DNA from: Nitrosospira briensis | Lineage (GTDB): Bacteria; Pseudomonadota; Gammaproteobacteria; Burkholderiales; Nitrosomonadaceae | Reading direction: 5' to 3' | DNA length: 64,000 nt | Assembly (NCBI RefSeq): GCF_900115125.1 | Contig: NZ_FOVJ01000001.1 | Location: forward strand, 1,025,852-1,089,851 | In this document: piece after piece, positions 8,996-18,848 of the stretch | Position numbering within the stretch: the first letter of the stretch is position 1 | Layout of the letters: each line of letters starts with the position of its first letter | Position numbers and translations under genes: made by a program | The notes under the pieces: model-generated | Database searches by the model: none | The model's input: the letters and a program-made list of their open reading frames with translations, nothing else | Told to the model about the DNA's origin: nothing

Positions 8996-9784
8996 ATGAC
9001 TACTCCGCACATCGTCCCGGTTCGCGCCTTTAGCGACAATTACATCTGGGTCATCCGCGATCACTGTCATGCGGCTGTGGTCGATCCTGGAGATGCCTCG
9101 CCTGTATTGGACTACTTGAGGCAGGAAAAACTTCAACTCGTCGCGATTCTCAACACTCACCATCACAACGACCACGTGGGTGGGAATGGCGGGTTGCTGC
9201 GGGAATTCAAGGTGCCGGTTTACGGCCCCAAGCGCGAATCGATTCCCACCGTTACACATCCCCTTGGTGAATGCGGCAAAGAGAGCGAAGAGGGCTGCGC
9301 CTATCTTCCGGAGTTTTCGCTCAGCCTCAGGGTGATTGATATCCCTGGCCACACCGCCGGGCACATCGCATATTATGGATCAAACTTGCTATTTTGTGGC
9401 GACACCCTTTTCGCCTGCGGCTGCGGGCGATTATTTGAAGGTACTGCCCCGCAAATGGTCAACTCGTTGGAGAAACTCGCAGATTTGCCTCCTGAAACGC
9501 TGGTCTACTGCGGCCACGAATATACCCTCAACAATATTCGCTTCGCAAGAGCGGTCGAACCCGGCAACAAGGCATTGGCCGAACGCGAACGGACCGTCGA
9601 AAAATTGCGCAAGCAGAATACGCCTACCCTTCCTTCCAATATTGCAATCGAGAAAGCGACCAATCCGTTCCTGCGGTGCGACGAGCCCGAGGTCATCCAG
9701 AATGCCAGCAGTTATGCCGGCAAACCATTAACCGATCGTGTCAGTGTATTTTCAGCACTCCGCGACTGGAAGAATCATTTTTAG
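8996..9784 (+). CDS. gloB: Hydroxyacylglutathione hydrolase (glyoxalase II)
   Basis: The metallo-beta-lactamase metal-binding motif NTHHHNDHVGGN is present, with GHTAGHIAYYG, the metal-bridging GDTLFACGCGRLFEG and the substrate-binding YCGHEYTLNNIRFA typical of glyoxalase II. It hydrolyses S-D-lactoylglutathione to lactate and glutathione in methylglyoxal detoxification. The start MTTPHIVPVRAFSDNY at 8996 matches the family; the frame runs a further 11 codons upstream without support. Length is 262 residues, normal. Confidence 0.95.
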   Translation: MTTPHIVPVRAFSDNYIWVIRDHCHAAVVDPGDASPVLDYLRQEKLQLVAILNTHHHNDHVGGNGGLLREFKVPVYGPKRESIPTVTHPLGECGKESEEGCAYLPEFSLSLRVIDIPGHTAGHIAYYGSNLLFCGDTLFACGCGRLFEGTAPQMVNSLEKLADLPPETLVYCGHEYTLNNIRFARAVEPGNKALAERERTVEKLRKQNTPTLPSNIAIEKATNPFLRCDEPEVIQNASSYAGKPLTDRVSVFSALRDWKNHF

Positions 9785-10110
9785 CGGATTATTTTACCGC
9801 TTTCGTATTCTGCGGATACCGCCGTTGCCGGCTGAGGTTCATTCGGTCCCGATACGCAGTTCTTGCACTCCAAGCCCTTTCGTCTGGGTGGACGAAGCGT
9901 TTGATGGATTGAATGATCTGGCGCTTGCATTGTCCCACTATTAGTTTTACCTGAAGGGATGCAATGAACAAACTGTCAACTGCAAAATAAGACATCCGTT
10001 CAATCGCGTGGCCTGTTGTGAAACACTGAAACAGTGGGATGGTGCTGTCCACTGGGTAGATTATTCAGTGATGGCCATTTCAACAGCGCTATCGTAGAGG
10101 AGAATAATTA
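9785..10110. other. Intergenic stretch, no gene seen
   Basis: Frames on both strands give no recognisable protein. A ribosome site (GAGGAG) for the transaldolase is at the right end. Confidence 0.6.
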
Positions 10111-11241
10111 ATGAACCCCTTGGAACAGTTATTGCAACGCGGGCAATCCGTCTGGCTCGACTCGATCAGCCGGGACCTCATCAACAGCGGAGAATTACAA
10201 CGTCTGGTAAATGACAAACTACGAGGCGTCACCAGTAATCCCACCATTTTCGAACAAGCCATCAACCAGGGGCACAGCTATGACGATGCGCTGCGGCAAC
10301 TGTTGCGGGTGAATGACAAACAGACAGACAAGGCGCTGTTTGAAGCGATCGCTGTCGAAGATATTCGTATGGCGGCCGACGTGCTTCGGCCTGTGTATGA
10401 TGAAACCGATGGCGCCGACGGCTATGTCAGCCTTGAAGTCTCTCCACATCTCGCCCACGACACCGCTGGCAGCATCACGGAAGCGAGACGCCTGTGGCAA
10501 GCTGTGCAACGCCCCAACCTGATGATCAAGATCCCTGCTACGCCGGAGGGCATTCCGGCTATCGAGCAATTGACCAGCGATGGCGTCAATGTCAACGTTA
10601 CGTTGATGTTCTCGCTACGGCATTACGAGGTCGTGGCGCGGGCCTACATTGCGGGCCTCAACCGTCAGGCAACCTCGGCGCCGCGCGGAATGAGTGCCTG
10701 GCCGGTTTCGGTGGCATCTTTCTTCGTCAGCCGCGTCGATACCATGATCGACCCCTTGCTGGAGAAAATCGGCACGCCCGAGGCACTCGGCCTGCGCGGC
10801 AAGATTGCCATCGCCAATGCAAAGCTCGCTTATCAGCGCTTCCGCGAAATATTTCATGGCGAACCTTTCGCCGCTTTGCACGAAAAAGGCGCTCCCGTAC
10901 AGCGTCCGCTGTGGGGGAGCACGGGCACCAAGAACGCGGCATATTCCGACGTGCTGTATGTGGAAGAATTGATCGGCCCGGATACTGTTAATACCCTCCC
11001 GCCCAAAACCCTCGCCGCCTTCCGCGATCACGGCCGCGTGCGTGAAACGTTGCAGGAGGATATAGCACAAGCGAAAGCGGACATCGCCCAGTTGAAGAAC
11101 CTTGGGATCGATCTCGACGCTGCCACCGAGAAGCTTCAGGATGACGGCGTGGCTGCGTTCAGCGCCTCGTATGACAAGCTGATTGCTGCGCTGAAGGACA
11201 AGCGGCAGGATATCCTGGCTACAAGCAATCACCCGGCCTGA
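10111..11241 (+). CDS. tal: Transaldolase
   Basis: The 376-residue protein is of the longer TalA-like bacterial type. The Schiff-base lysine lies in NLMIKIPATPEGIPAI; the N-terminal LRGVTSNPTIFEQAI and the NVNVTLMFSLRHYE strand are typical. It interconverts sedoheptulose-7-phosphate plus glyceraldehyde-3-phosphate and erythrose-4-phosphate plus fructose-6-phosphate. GAGGAG precedes the ATG. With gnd just downstream on the same strand and pgl 3.4 kb on, it forms a pentose-phosphate group. Confidence 0.96.
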   Translation: MNPLEQLLQRGQSVWLDSISRDLINSGELQRLVNDKLRGVTSNPTIFEQAINQGHSYDDALRQLLRVNDKQTDKALFEAIAVEDIRMAADVLRPVYDETDGADGYVSLEVSPHLAHDTAGSITEARRLWQAVQRPNLMIKIPATPEGIPAIEQLTSDGVNVNVTLMFSLRHYEVVARAYIAGLNRQATSAPRGMSAWPVSVASFFVSRVDTMIDPLLEKIGTPEALGLRGKIAIANAKLAYQRFREIFHGEPFAALHEKGAPVQRPLWGSTGTKNAAYSDVLYVEELIGPDTVNTLPPKTLAAFRDHGRVRETLQEDIAQAKADIAQLKNLGIDLDAATEKLQDDGVAAFSASYDKLIAALKDKRQDILATSNHPA

Positions 11242-11441
11242 ATTGCGACCGCAGCCTCTCTGCCATAATCCTGAATCCGGCAGTTGACCGCTTATTTTTC
11301 AGTTTGGCTTTATGATGCATAAAGACTTTTGCATCACTTGGCCTTCTTTTTGGTGAGTTCGCTACGGGGCGAAATGAACAGCACGCTCCACCCCGTCCGA
11401 CTACCGGATTTGGGATAACTAAAAATACCTGAGGAGGAATA

Positions 11442-12347
11442 ATGGATCTCGGAATGATCGGCATGGGCCGCATGGGCGGCCCTATGGCCCAACGACTGTT
11501 GCGCGACGGACATCGTGTAACTGCCCTGGCACGCAGCAGGGATGCGTTCAAGCAATTGGAAGAAAAAGGTGTTGTACCGGTTGAATCGCTTGAAGATCTT
11601 GTCAATAAGCTGAAACCGCCGCGCATCGTGTGGCTGATGATTCCCGCCGGCGCCGCGGTAGATGATACGGTGGATATGTTGTCGCCGCTGCTAACCGCCG
11701 GTGATGTAATCGTCGATGGCGGAAACTCGAATTACAAGGATACGCAACGCCGTTCGCAATCGCTGGCAGCAAAGGGGATTCACTTTGTAGATTCGGGCAC
11801 GAGCGGCGGCGTATGGGGCCTCGAAAATGGCTACAGCATAATGGTTGGCGGCGAAGAAGGGGTGGTGGAACGATTGCGTCCCATCTTTGAGTCTCTTGCA
11901 CCCGCGCCAGATAAAGGATGGGGTCACGTCGGCCCAAGCGGCGCCGGACATTTCACTAAAATGGTTCACAACGGTATCGAGTACGGAATGATGCAAGCGT
12001 ATGGCGAAGGGTTCGCAATCATGCGCCACAAAAAGGAATTCAATCTGGATTTGCATCAGGTTGCCGAGATCTGGCGCGACGGCAGCGTGGTGCAATCGTG
12101 GCTGCTCGACCTCACCGCGGCCGCCCTGTCGGAAAATCCGGACCTGGTAGGAATCGCACCCTACGTTGCCGACTCCGGGGAGGGACGCTGGACCGTCGCG
12201 GAAGCGATCGATCTCAATGTCGCCGCCCCGGTCATTACGCTGGCGTTATTGCAGCGGTTGCAGTCGCGCGATTCCGAATCATTCTCGAACAAAATGCTAT
12301 CCGCGTTGCGTAACCAGTTTGGCGGGCATGAGATGAAGAAGCAATAA
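11442..12347 (+). CDS. gnd: 6-phosphogluconate dehydrogenase, decarboxylating, short type
   Basis: The dinucleotide-binding motif LGMIGMGRMGGPMAQRL opens the protein. DSGTSGGVWGLENGY and HFTKMVHNGIEYGMMQAYGE carry the substrate-binding and catalytic Lys and Asn. At 301 residues this is the short GndA-type enzyme, about 170 residues shorter than the enterobacterial form. It oxidises 6-phosphogluconate to ribulose-5-phosphate and CO2. A strong GAGGAGG precedes the ATG. It is 200 bp after tal on the same strand. Confidence 0.95.
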   Translation: MDLGMIGMGRMGGPMAQRLLRDGHRVTALARSRDAFKQLEEKGVVPVESLEDLVNKLKPPRIVWLMIPAGAAVDDTVDMLSPLLTAGDVIVDGGNSNYKDTQRRSQSLAAKGIHFVDSGTSGGVWGLENGYSIMVGGEEGVVERLRPIFESLAPAPDKGWGHVGPSGAGHFTKMVHNGIEYGMMQAYGEGFAIMRHKKEFNLDLHQVAEIWRDGSVVQSWLLDLTAAALSENPDLVGIAPYVADSGEGRWTVAEAIDLNVAAPVITLALLQRLQSRDSESFSNKMLSALRNQFGGHEMKKQ

Positions 12348-12565
12348 AGCTCGCATCTGACTGAGCTTGCTTGCAATTCTGTAAGATAAGGCCCGTATAA
12401 ACTCATTGCGGGTCCGGCAAAACCGGACCTGCTGTGCCCTCATCAACTATAAGCACTTTAAACATACATAAGTTGACAAAGACTCGTTGGTCACGTATTA
12501 TTCACACTAAGGACGCTCGAAATATTAACGCAGGAAATCCTGCGGGTTTTAACAGTAGAGGTGTG

Positions 12566-12964
12566 ATGATGAAAATGAAACAATTCCTTGCTGCTCTGTC
12601 CCTGCTTGGCTTCTTTGCCGCCTTGAGTCCCTCGGCATTGGCAGCAGATGAGGATTTCGATATCAACGCCGCTACTGGACACGCCGCGACACCAAGCGAC
12701 CATGAAGCCGTAGCAAAATACTACGAAGATGTGGCAGCCGCGACCAAGGCAAAAATGCAGGAACAGGAACAGCTGCTTGAGCACTACCAGGATAAAAGCT
12801 ATCTTTACGGCAGGCGTGCCCAAGACCTGCAATCGCATACCGAGGCGTTGTTGCACAAATATGAGAAAGAGGCTGATGCAAGCACCAAGGAAGCCGCGCT
12901 GCACCGTGAAATGGCGGCCAGACTCAAGGGGAACAGCTATTCCGCAGCCAGGCTCGGCCATTAA
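12566..12964 (+). CDS. Small exported helical protein, three-paralog family (member 1)
   Basis: The start is one of two adjacent ATGs after AGAGG. A signal peptide (MMKMKQFLAALSLLGFFAAL through SALAA) is followed by a helical domain with the family signature EQLLEHYQDKSYLYGRRAQD and then LQSHTEALLHKYEKEA, ending in an EAALHREMAARL block. The core recurs in the proteins at 13317 and 21124. The mature protein is about 105 residues, highly charged, and likely a periplasmic coiled coil. I do not recognise a named family. The gene follows gnd by about 220 bp. Confidence 0.7.
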   Translation: MMKMKQFLAALSLLGFFAALSPSALAADEDFDINAATGHAATPSDHEAVAKYYEDVAAATKAKMQEQEQLLEHYQDKSYLYGRRAQDLQSHTEALLHKYEKEADASTKEAALHREMAARLKGNSYSAARLGH

Positions 12965-13316
12965 GAGTTTCATCTCGATAAGCGGTTAGTACACACGTGA
13001 CGGACGAGGGTTGATACTTCATCCGCGTCCTTGAGCCACCTTCCTGATTTTGAAATCATGAGTTGTCTTCGCGAGTAAGCGAAGATAGCAGCTCGCTTTC
13101 ACCGCATTCCATTCCGCTTTATTCTACGCTCCGACGATTCCCCTTCTCCTTCCTGCTTCTTCACCTGGCCGCGCGGCGGCTAAATTCTTCGAATAGGCGC
13201 TGCCCTTGATACGCACGATATGCTCGGCCTGGCGTTTTTTCCTACTCCATGATAACTCTCGCACGGTATAGCTCAAAGAGTTGACGAAGTGAGCGGCCAT
13301 CAGTTATTCTTACAGC
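12965..13316. other. Intergenic stretch with one hairpin
   Basis: A 7-bp stem TCTTCGC/GCGAAGA with a 6-base loop lies at 13066-13085, about 100 bp after the preceding gene. No T-run follows. No gene is seen. Confidence 0.5.
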
Positions 13317-13883
13317 ATGGATATACCTTGGCGAAAACTTCGGAAGTTGCGACGCTTCAAACCTGTCGGTATTGAAAACCGGGTGTCCCGGTATTGCAAG
13401 CCGAGAACGAGAGATATCGTTGCTGCTTTATCGATATTTGGTTTATTGGGTTTGCCGGCTTCCTCTGCCTTTGCCGTTGAGGCCAATGTTTATCCAAACC
13501 GGCAAAATGCTGCAGCCTCCACCGAGCATGAAGCTATTGAAAAATACTATGAAGAAGAAGCCAGGAAAAGGCACGAGATCGTAGCCAAATACTACGAGGA
13601 TGAGGCAGGAAAGATGCAGGCAAAAGCAAAAGAACTGAAACTATTGCTTGAGCATTATGAGGATAAGAGCTATCTCTACGGCAAGAAGGCCCAGGATCTG
13701 CAAGCACATACCGAGGCATTGGTGCGAAAGTATGAGAGCGCTGCCAGGACAGATGTAGCCGAAGCTGCATCTCACCGCCAGATAGCCGCGAAGCTTAGAG
13801 AAAAAGAAAAACGTTATGCAGAAACCAGATCGCAAAGGCTCAGTGCAATTGACGGATCTCATCGAGGTAACGTCTCCCGGTAA
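13317..13883 (+). CDS. Small exported helical protein, three-paralog family (member 2)
   Basis: The core LLLEHYEDKSYLYGKKAQD followed by LQAHTEALVRKYESAA matches members 1 and 3. A hydrophobic segment ending SSAFA (about residues 33-52) looks like a signal peptide with an unusually long basic N-region, so the true start may lie inside the stated frame; the ATG at 13317 has no clear ribosome site. Before the core the protein holds a short internal duplication (EAIEKYYEEEARKRHE and EIVAKYYEDEAGKMQ), which members 1 and 3 show only once. Function unknown. Confidence 0.65.
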   Translation: MDIPWRKLRKLRRFKPVGIENRVSRYCKPRTRDIVAALSIFGLLGLPASSAFAVEANVYPNRQNAAASTEHEAIEKYYEEEARKRHEIVAKYYEDEAGKMQAKAKELKLLLEHYEDKSYLYGKKAQDLQAHTEALVRKYESAARTDVAEAASHRQIAAKLREKEKRYAETRSQRLSAIDGSHRGNVSR

Positions 13884-14096
13884 TAGCATCCGAGTATGAT
13901 TCGTGGAAGTGAGCAGACAGAAAGCGCTTTTCCTTCGCTTGTCTACTTCTTATTCATCCGCAGGTCCATTCCAACAACGGCCCCGTTTGAAGCTCTAATC
14001 CTGGTCCAATAGAGCTGTAATCTCTCCTGCCTTTTCGCGCAAATTGAATTCCCATCCGTGCTATTGTGAACTGAGGACAGGACCAGGAGAGTTTTG

Positions 14097-14501
14097 ATGG
14101 GTAAGCTGTTCCGTAACGATAATCTCGGAAAATTGATACTCCGCGTCACAGTAGGAGTACTGATACTGTTCCATGGGGTGCATAAAATACTCAATCCGGG
14201 ATCTCTCGATTTCATCAGCAAACAACTCAGCGGCATCAACCTACCCCATGCTCTGGCTTACGGCGTTTATGTAGGTGAAGTTATCGCGCCTTTAATGATT
14301 ATTTTCGGCATATTTTCGCGCTTGGGCGGTTTGCTCATTTTCGGCAACATGGTGTTTGCGCTTGTGCTGGCGCACCGTAGTGAGTTATTTACATTAACAG
14401 GGACCGGAGGTTGGGCGCTTGAATTACAGGGGTTCTATCTGTTTTCAGGCCTGGCTGTATTATTCCTCGGTAGCGGCCGGATAGCGATTAAACCGGATTA
14501 G
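14097..14501 (+). CDS. DoxX-family membrane protein
   Basis: The 134-residue protein has four predicted membrane helices and the family pattern GVLILFHGVHKILNPGSLDF at the first helix, then GVYVGEVIAPLMIIFGIFSR. The ATG at 14097 follows AGGAGAG. DoxX-like proteins are quinone- or thiosulfate-related membrane subunits in some organisms, but most members have no known function. It is a single gene between member 2 of the paralog family and pgl. Confidence 0.82.
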   Translation: MGKLFRNDNLGKLILRVTVGVLILFHGVHKILNPGSLDFISKQLSGINLPHALAYGVYVGEVIAPLMIIFGIFSRLGGLLIFGNMVFALVLAHRSELFTLTGTGGWALELQGFYLFSGLAVLFLGSGRIAIKPD

Positions 14502-14601
14502 CGTTTTACGAAGCATCGGACTGGGTTGAAAGAACCCGATTCCCGTAGATTTGCCGTTTGCTCCAGATTGATTTCCATAACAAAAACAGGTAACCACAGC
14601 C

Positions 14602-15318
14602 ATGATTTCCATCAATACCGGTCAATACCGTTGGCATGAATTCCCGGATCTTTCCGCTCTGCAGGAAGCCGCGCTAGGCGCCATCCTCGATAGCGCTGCC
14701 CTGGCAATACAGGAACGCGGACGGTTTAACCTGGTGCTCGCAGGCGGCGAAACGCCTCGCGGAGTTTATAACCGCTTGAAATCGGTACCCACGGATTGGT
14801 CTGCCTGGCACATCTATTTTGGCGACGAACGTTGCATGCCCCCGACCGAATTCGAATGGAATTTTCGAATGGCCGGCGAAGCATGGCTCGACCATGTCGC
14901 GATTCCACCAAATCAGATATATGCGATACCTGGTGGAATCCGCGCCGATAAGGCCGCTGATGTATATGCGCAGACCCTGCGTGGAGTCGGCATGTTCGAT
15001 CTGACTTTGCTTGGAATTGGAGAGGATGGCCACACGGCCAGCCTGTTCCCCGGTAACGACTGGGGAATCGCGCCTGATTCGCCCGACACGCTGGCCGTAT
15101 TTAATTCCCCCAAACGCCCGCCGCAGCGAGTCTCACTCAGCGCCGCGCGGCTCAACCGTTCCCGCCAGATTATATTTCTCGTGGCAGGTGCTTCAAAACA
15201 TAAAGCGGTTGCAAAATGGCGGGCTGGCGAGAATATTCCTGCGAGAGCCATAATGTGTGAAACGGGTGTCGATGTTCTAACGGAATCCGCGTTACTGCTG
15301 CCCAAGCATAGCGAATAA
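14602..15318 (+). CDS. pgl: 6-phosphogluconolactonase
   Basis: The DevB/Pgl signatures are present: FNLVLAGGETPRGVYNRL, WHIYFGDERCMPP and DLTLLGIGEDGHTASLFPG. The enzyme hydrolyses 6-phosphogluconolactone, the step between glucose-6-phosphate dehydrogenase and the gnd product encoded 2.3 kb upstream. Length (238 residues) is normal. No zwf gene is in the window. Confidence 0.95.
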   Translation: MISINTGQYRWHEFPDLSALQEAALGAILDSAALAIQERGRFNLVLAGGETPRGVYNRLKSVPTDWSAWHIYFGDERCMPPTEFEWNFRMAGEAWLDHVAIPPNQIYAIPGGIRADKAADVYAQTLRGVGMFDLTLLGIGEDGHTASLFPGNDWGIAPDSPDTLAVFNSPKRPPQRVSLSAARLNRSRQIIFLVAGASKHKAVAKWRAGENIPARAIMCETGVDVLTESALLLPKHSE

Positions 15319-15420
15319 ATATTGGCGCCAGTGATTGCGGCGAGACAATCAGGAGATCATCGGCCTGATGCCCATTTTTGGTGATCGCTGATTTTTGCGC
15401 TGTGGAATGTATCCCAGGAT

Positions 15421-15456
15421 AAATTAACGGGAATGGAGAACCATTCCCGTTAATTT
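15421..15456. terminator. Bidirectional terminator between pgl and the PEP-CTERM gene
   Basis: AAATTAACGGGAATGG, a four-base AGAA loop, and CCATTCCCGTTAATTT form a perfect 16-bp stem between two converging genes. The AT flanks provide a U-rich tail on both strands. Confidence 0.85.
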
Positions 15457-15470
15457 ATTATGTCAGCGGT

Positions 15471-16298
15471 TTATGCGCTTTTAATACGCCGGCGGCTAAT
15501 GAAACCCATTCCCATTATCCCAAGACCCAGTAGAGCCAGTGTTCCTGGTTCGGGCACCTGGGTTTGAAACAGTTCAATACCGCCACCGTCAGCCGTGGCA
15601 ATAAAGCTTTCCGTCAGGCTTCCGCCAGTAAACGTTTCTGTGTTTCCCCCAAAATTTTCGAGTGGAAAGAAAGGAACGGGATCGATGAAATAAGCCTGGC
15701 CCGCAGCAGTCAGCGATACGTTCAAGAGCGTGTCGAAGTCGCCATTCGCCAGCCCGCCAAAGATATGGGCTTCACCAGCGCTCAGCGTAAAATTGATAAT
15801 GGCGAAATCATCAGCGGTCACGCCTCCCGGCACTACCGGACCTGCCGCGGGAAGTGCAAGTACAGTATCCTGGCCCGGGTCGATGAACAACGTCATAACC
15901 GCGGTGTCAAAATTTGCTTGAATGCCCCCGGCACCGAGTGGATCGGCTTCCCCTGTAATGGTGAATATGCCATACATCCCGTAGCCCTCAGGACCAAGTG
16001 AGTTGAGCTGTGACGGAATACTCCCCCCCGTGGGGCTGCCAAAGGCTGCTTTAGTCAAAAAGCCTTCTTCGATAAAATTATCATCATTGCCGGCCAGAGA
16101 ACCGCCGGTAATGGTTTGATCAATTCGCGCGTGATACTCGAAGCTGATTCTGTCCGCTGTGACAACGTTCGCTGCGCCTCCTGCAACACTTTCCTGCACT
16201 TGGAAAAGAGGCGCTGCAAACACGGAACTAGTGGCCAACAAGGTGCCAAGAGTACCAGCCGTGAGTAAAGATCCTACGTTTTGCCTGAAACTTTTCAT
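15471..16298 (-). CDS. PEP-CTERM sorting-domain protein
   Basis: The C-terminus carries VPEPGTLALLGLGIMGMGF followed by ISRRRIKSA: the Pro-Glu-Pro motif, one hydrophobic helix and a basic tail, recognised by exosortase. A signal peptide starts at the ATG at 16298, after GGGGAAC. The 275-residue protein is thus exported and probably cut and anchored or released at the surface. The middle is beta-rich with no recognised domain. No exosortase gene is in the window. Confidence 0.88.
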   Translation of the reverse strand: MKSFRQNVGSLLTAGTLGTLLATSSVFAAPLFQVQESVAGGAANVVTADRISFEYHARIDQTITGGSLAGNDDNFIEEGFLTKAAFGSPTGGSIPSQLNSLGPEGYGMYGIFTITGEADPLGAGGIQANFDTAVMTLFIDPGQDTVLALPAAGPVVPGGVTADDFAIINFTLSAGEAHIFGGLANGDFDTLLNVSLTAAGQAYFIDPVPFFPLENFGGNTETFTGGSLTESFIATADGGGIELFQTQVPEPGTLALLGLGIMGMGFISRRRIKSA

Positions 16299-16654
16299 GA
16301 TGAGTTCCCCTTCGGTAATTTGCTCGTTTAAAATTTCCGGGAGTGCTTTCGTGAGTTTTAGTTGCCACTTGTAGTTAAGCAAGATTCGTGCACATAATTA
16401 ATTCATTTCATTATCAAATACTTAATAGAACAAATCAAAAAGTCCCGTTCAAATATGTAAAATATTTCGACATTTTTTAGGATAAGGAGTGTTCGCAGGC
16501 CTTACTGGAAAACCATCGAAGCCGAAGCTGCACGAACCCTCGGGGCTCGTACTATCGAAAACAACTCAATGTGCTTAATCAGAACAGTAATGTATTCGGA
16601 ACCTTAATGTTTTTTCCGCACACGTTATCGGAACCGAGGAGCTTGACAAGCTCA
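16299..16654. other. AT-rich intergenic stretch
   Basis: No gene or clear structure is seen. It holds the promoter side of the PEP-CTERM gene and lies past the 3' end of the nitroreductase gene. Confidence 0.5.
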
Positions 16655-17854
16655 TCAGCATTTGGAGGAATGATATTCTCTGACAAGCATCAACGCTTTT
16701 AGGGGAAGCCGCTCTGATCTGACTGTTGGAGATGGCCCTGCACCGATCCTGCCCATGAACACGGCATGGCTGGAATCGGCTCCAATAAGTTGATTTACCG
16801 AGGTTTCAATTTTATCCGCTTCTGCTTTCTTCTGTTTCGATTTTGTGAAAGGAACACGATTCCGGGCGTAAGTTGCAAATATCAGGGGCGTCAATTCCGG
16901 CTGCATGAAGAGTCCGAGCTTGGTCAGTGTCAGCCAAAACCGTTGCACTGCACGTCCAGCATCAATGTAGTCATCGATGCTTTCCGGCTCGCGTTCGGCG
17001 AGAATAACAAAATGTGCCGAGCACGCGATTCCTGGAATCAGATCCATCTGGATGCGAGGCGCAAGCGTACCTGCCAAATAGGTGTTAAAAAACTCGACAC
17101 GCTGCCAACTTTCCATCACCCATTGCATAAGACGCAAAGTCAGCGGGTCCAAGCCCAGCGTTTTCGCCGGCACCCCCTCTTCTCCCGTGTTGTTACCCCA
17201 TTTTATAATCTCGCGATGTACCTTGTAGGCCTCCGGCATGGTGAGCCGTAATTTTGCATTGCTGAACATCAGCAATGCAGTCTGCCACCGCTTAGCAAAA
17301 CCTTCCAGCCATATGATCCGGAACCTTTCGCCGATCGAGGAAGCCAGTGCTGCCTTCTCGATTGGTGACAGCCTGCGTGAACTCATGGGACGGCGCTGAA
17401 CCATTCGCGTTTTGATATAAGGAACAAGCGGATCAGCATGGATCTTCGGGCAGGGAATGAAATGAACATCAAAAATCAGGCTGGTTTCGGGGTTTTGGGG
17501 TGGATGAGCACGACGCTGGGCATTCATTTGAAAACCGTAAGAACTGGATGCTATAGCTATTGTTTCCAGCAATGCGCCCAAGGAGATTTGGCTCCCGTGT
17601 CCATCAAGGTCATAAACGCAGCCTTCGCGAGTGTCATAACCGTGTATGACGAGGTGTCTTTCGTCAATAATCTCGAACCACCATGGCTGCGTGTTATCAC
17701 CGCTTGGCGCCCAACGGGCAAGGTCAAGAATTTGTTCGATCACAGTCGAGGGGGAAGTTTTTGAGTGCTTTGCCGAAGAAAATGAAGAAGCCTTGTCCCC
17801 TGATAATCTTTCCGGCAGGGCGGCTGAATTTCCCGTGTCCTTTTCCAGTTTCAT
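16655..17854 (-). CDS. Nitroreductase-fold protein coupled to a ThiF-like partner
   Basis: The 399-residue protein has a nitroreductase-like fold: ILDLARWAPSGDNTQPWWFE near residues 44-63 is the FMN-binding N-terminal motif, and the end region IDDYIDAGRAVQRFWLTLTK is the usual second motif. Its ATG overlaps the stop codon of the ThiF-like gene (ATGA), so translation is coupled. Pairing of a ThiF/E1-like domain with a nitroreductase domain is known as a single fused protein in actinobacteria (for example Rv1355c); here the two are separate genes. Reaction unknown. It is likely the last gene of an FeeM-ThiF-nitroreductase group. Confidence 0.75.
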   Translation of the reverse strand: MKLEKDTGNSAALPERLSGDKASSFSSAKHSKTSPSTVIEQILDLARWAPSGDNTQPWWFEIIDERHLVIHGYDTREGCVYDLDGHGSQISLGALLETIAIASSSYGFQMNAQRRAHPPQNPETSLIFDVHFIPCPKIHADPLVPYIKTRMVQRRPMSSRRLSPIEKAALASSIGERFRIIWLEGFAKRWQTALLMFSNAKLRLTMPEAYKVHREIIKWGNNTGEEGVPAKTLGLDPLTLRLMQWVMESWQRVEFFNTYLAGTLAPRIQMDLIPGIACSAHFVILAEREPESIDDYIDAGRAVQRFWLTLTKLGLFMQPELTPLIFATYARNRVPFTKSKQKKAEADKIETSVNQLIGADSSHAVFMGRIGAGPSPTVRSERLPLKALMLVREYHSSKC

Positions 17855-18723
17855 GTTGATGGTGACCCCCCATCCTGAAGAGAGCTGGATATCCCGTGAC
17901 CGTCTGTATGCGCGAGTTTATTGCTGTAAGCATCGAAGTGAACACCATGAGGAGCAGAAAGTACTTTTCCCCGGTTAAGCAGTATTTTGAGGGCCTCGGT
18001 AGCGGCGATGCCTGCACAAAGCTGACCTCCTATAATTGTTGACGGTCCGCGTTTTTCCTCGAGGCTTAAAGTACTGGAATCCACCAGGGAATCTTTATGA
18101 AGGCCGCTGGGCGTCAATCCATGTAGAAAGCGTTGCGCTTTTTCCTCTTCTGGCAACTCGCCAAATTGAAAGTACTCTTCAAAAGTCATTTTGCCCGGTA
18201 GAAAATTTAGAAGCGCAGCACCCATCCCAAGAGGCGCGACTGTAATCGCTGGTATTTTGAGATTACTGCAGGCAAGGAAGGTTGCTTGACGAATTGAAAG
18301 GGCGAAAAAATCGAGTCCGTCGACATATAAATCGACGTCTTTAAAGAATTCGGACAAGTTATCTTCAGTAACACCGGCGGGAAAAATATCAATGTGCAAT
18401 TCTGGATTGATATCTCTGGCCATGGCTGCCAGCACATCGGTTTTGGGCTGCCCCAGGCTTGACATTGTGGCCCCGATCTGGCGATTGAAATTCGCCAGTT
18501 CAAACACATCAAAATCGGCAATATGGAAAGCTCCTATGCCTAGCCGAGCTAGCGTCAACAGATGAACGCCCCCTACACCACCCATGCCAGCAATGGCTAC
18601 CTTTTTTTGACGAAGGATATTCTGCTCTTGATGAGTTACCCAGCCAATATTGCGGGAAAAGGCTTGCTGATAGGAAAAATGGCTGGTCACTTTATGCCTG
18701 AGCGGAGGGGCATGATGAAACAA
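17851..18723 (-). CDS. ThiF/E1-like adenylyltransferase
   Basis: The ATP-binding loop VAIAGMGGVGGVHLLTLARL and the following FHIADFDVFELANFNRQIG are the E1/ThiF/MoeB signatures, with the Arg and Asp needed to adenylate a C-terminal carboxylate. The 290-residue protein lacks paired CxxC zinc ligands. The frame opens at a TTG at 18723; a GTG 11 codons later (VTSHFSYQQAF) is an alternative start. It overlaps the nitroreductase gene by 4 bp. No small ubiquitin-like or peptide partner is obvious nearby, so the substrate is open. Confidence 0.82.
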   Translation of the reverse strand: MFHHAPPLRHKVTSHFSYQQAFSRNIGWVTHQEQNILRQKKVAIAGMGGVGGVHLLTLARLGIGAFHIADFDVFELANFNRQIGATMSSLGQPKTDVLAAMARDINPELHIDIFPAGVTEDNLSEFFKDVDLYVDGLDFFALSIRQATFLACSNLKIPAITVAPLGMGAALLNFLPGKMTFEEYFQFGELPEEEKAQRFLHGLTPSGLHKDSLVDSSTLSLEEKRGPSTIIGGQLCAGIAATEALKILLNRGKVLSAPHGVHFDAYSNKLAHTDGHGISSSLQDGGSPST

Positions 18724-18848
18724 AATAAACAGTTGAAAGCATTAGGACCCGTTCCCAGTTTAGATTACGGTATCTCTCGTATTTCGTACAACGCTGATCA
18801 GTAAGAATGCGAAGCTATCCGGATCAGAAGAAAAAAGTGCGATGCTTA

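Noticed and set aside
8909-9364. 151-codon minus-strand frame inside gloB
   Set aside because: Antisense shadow of a well-conserved gene.
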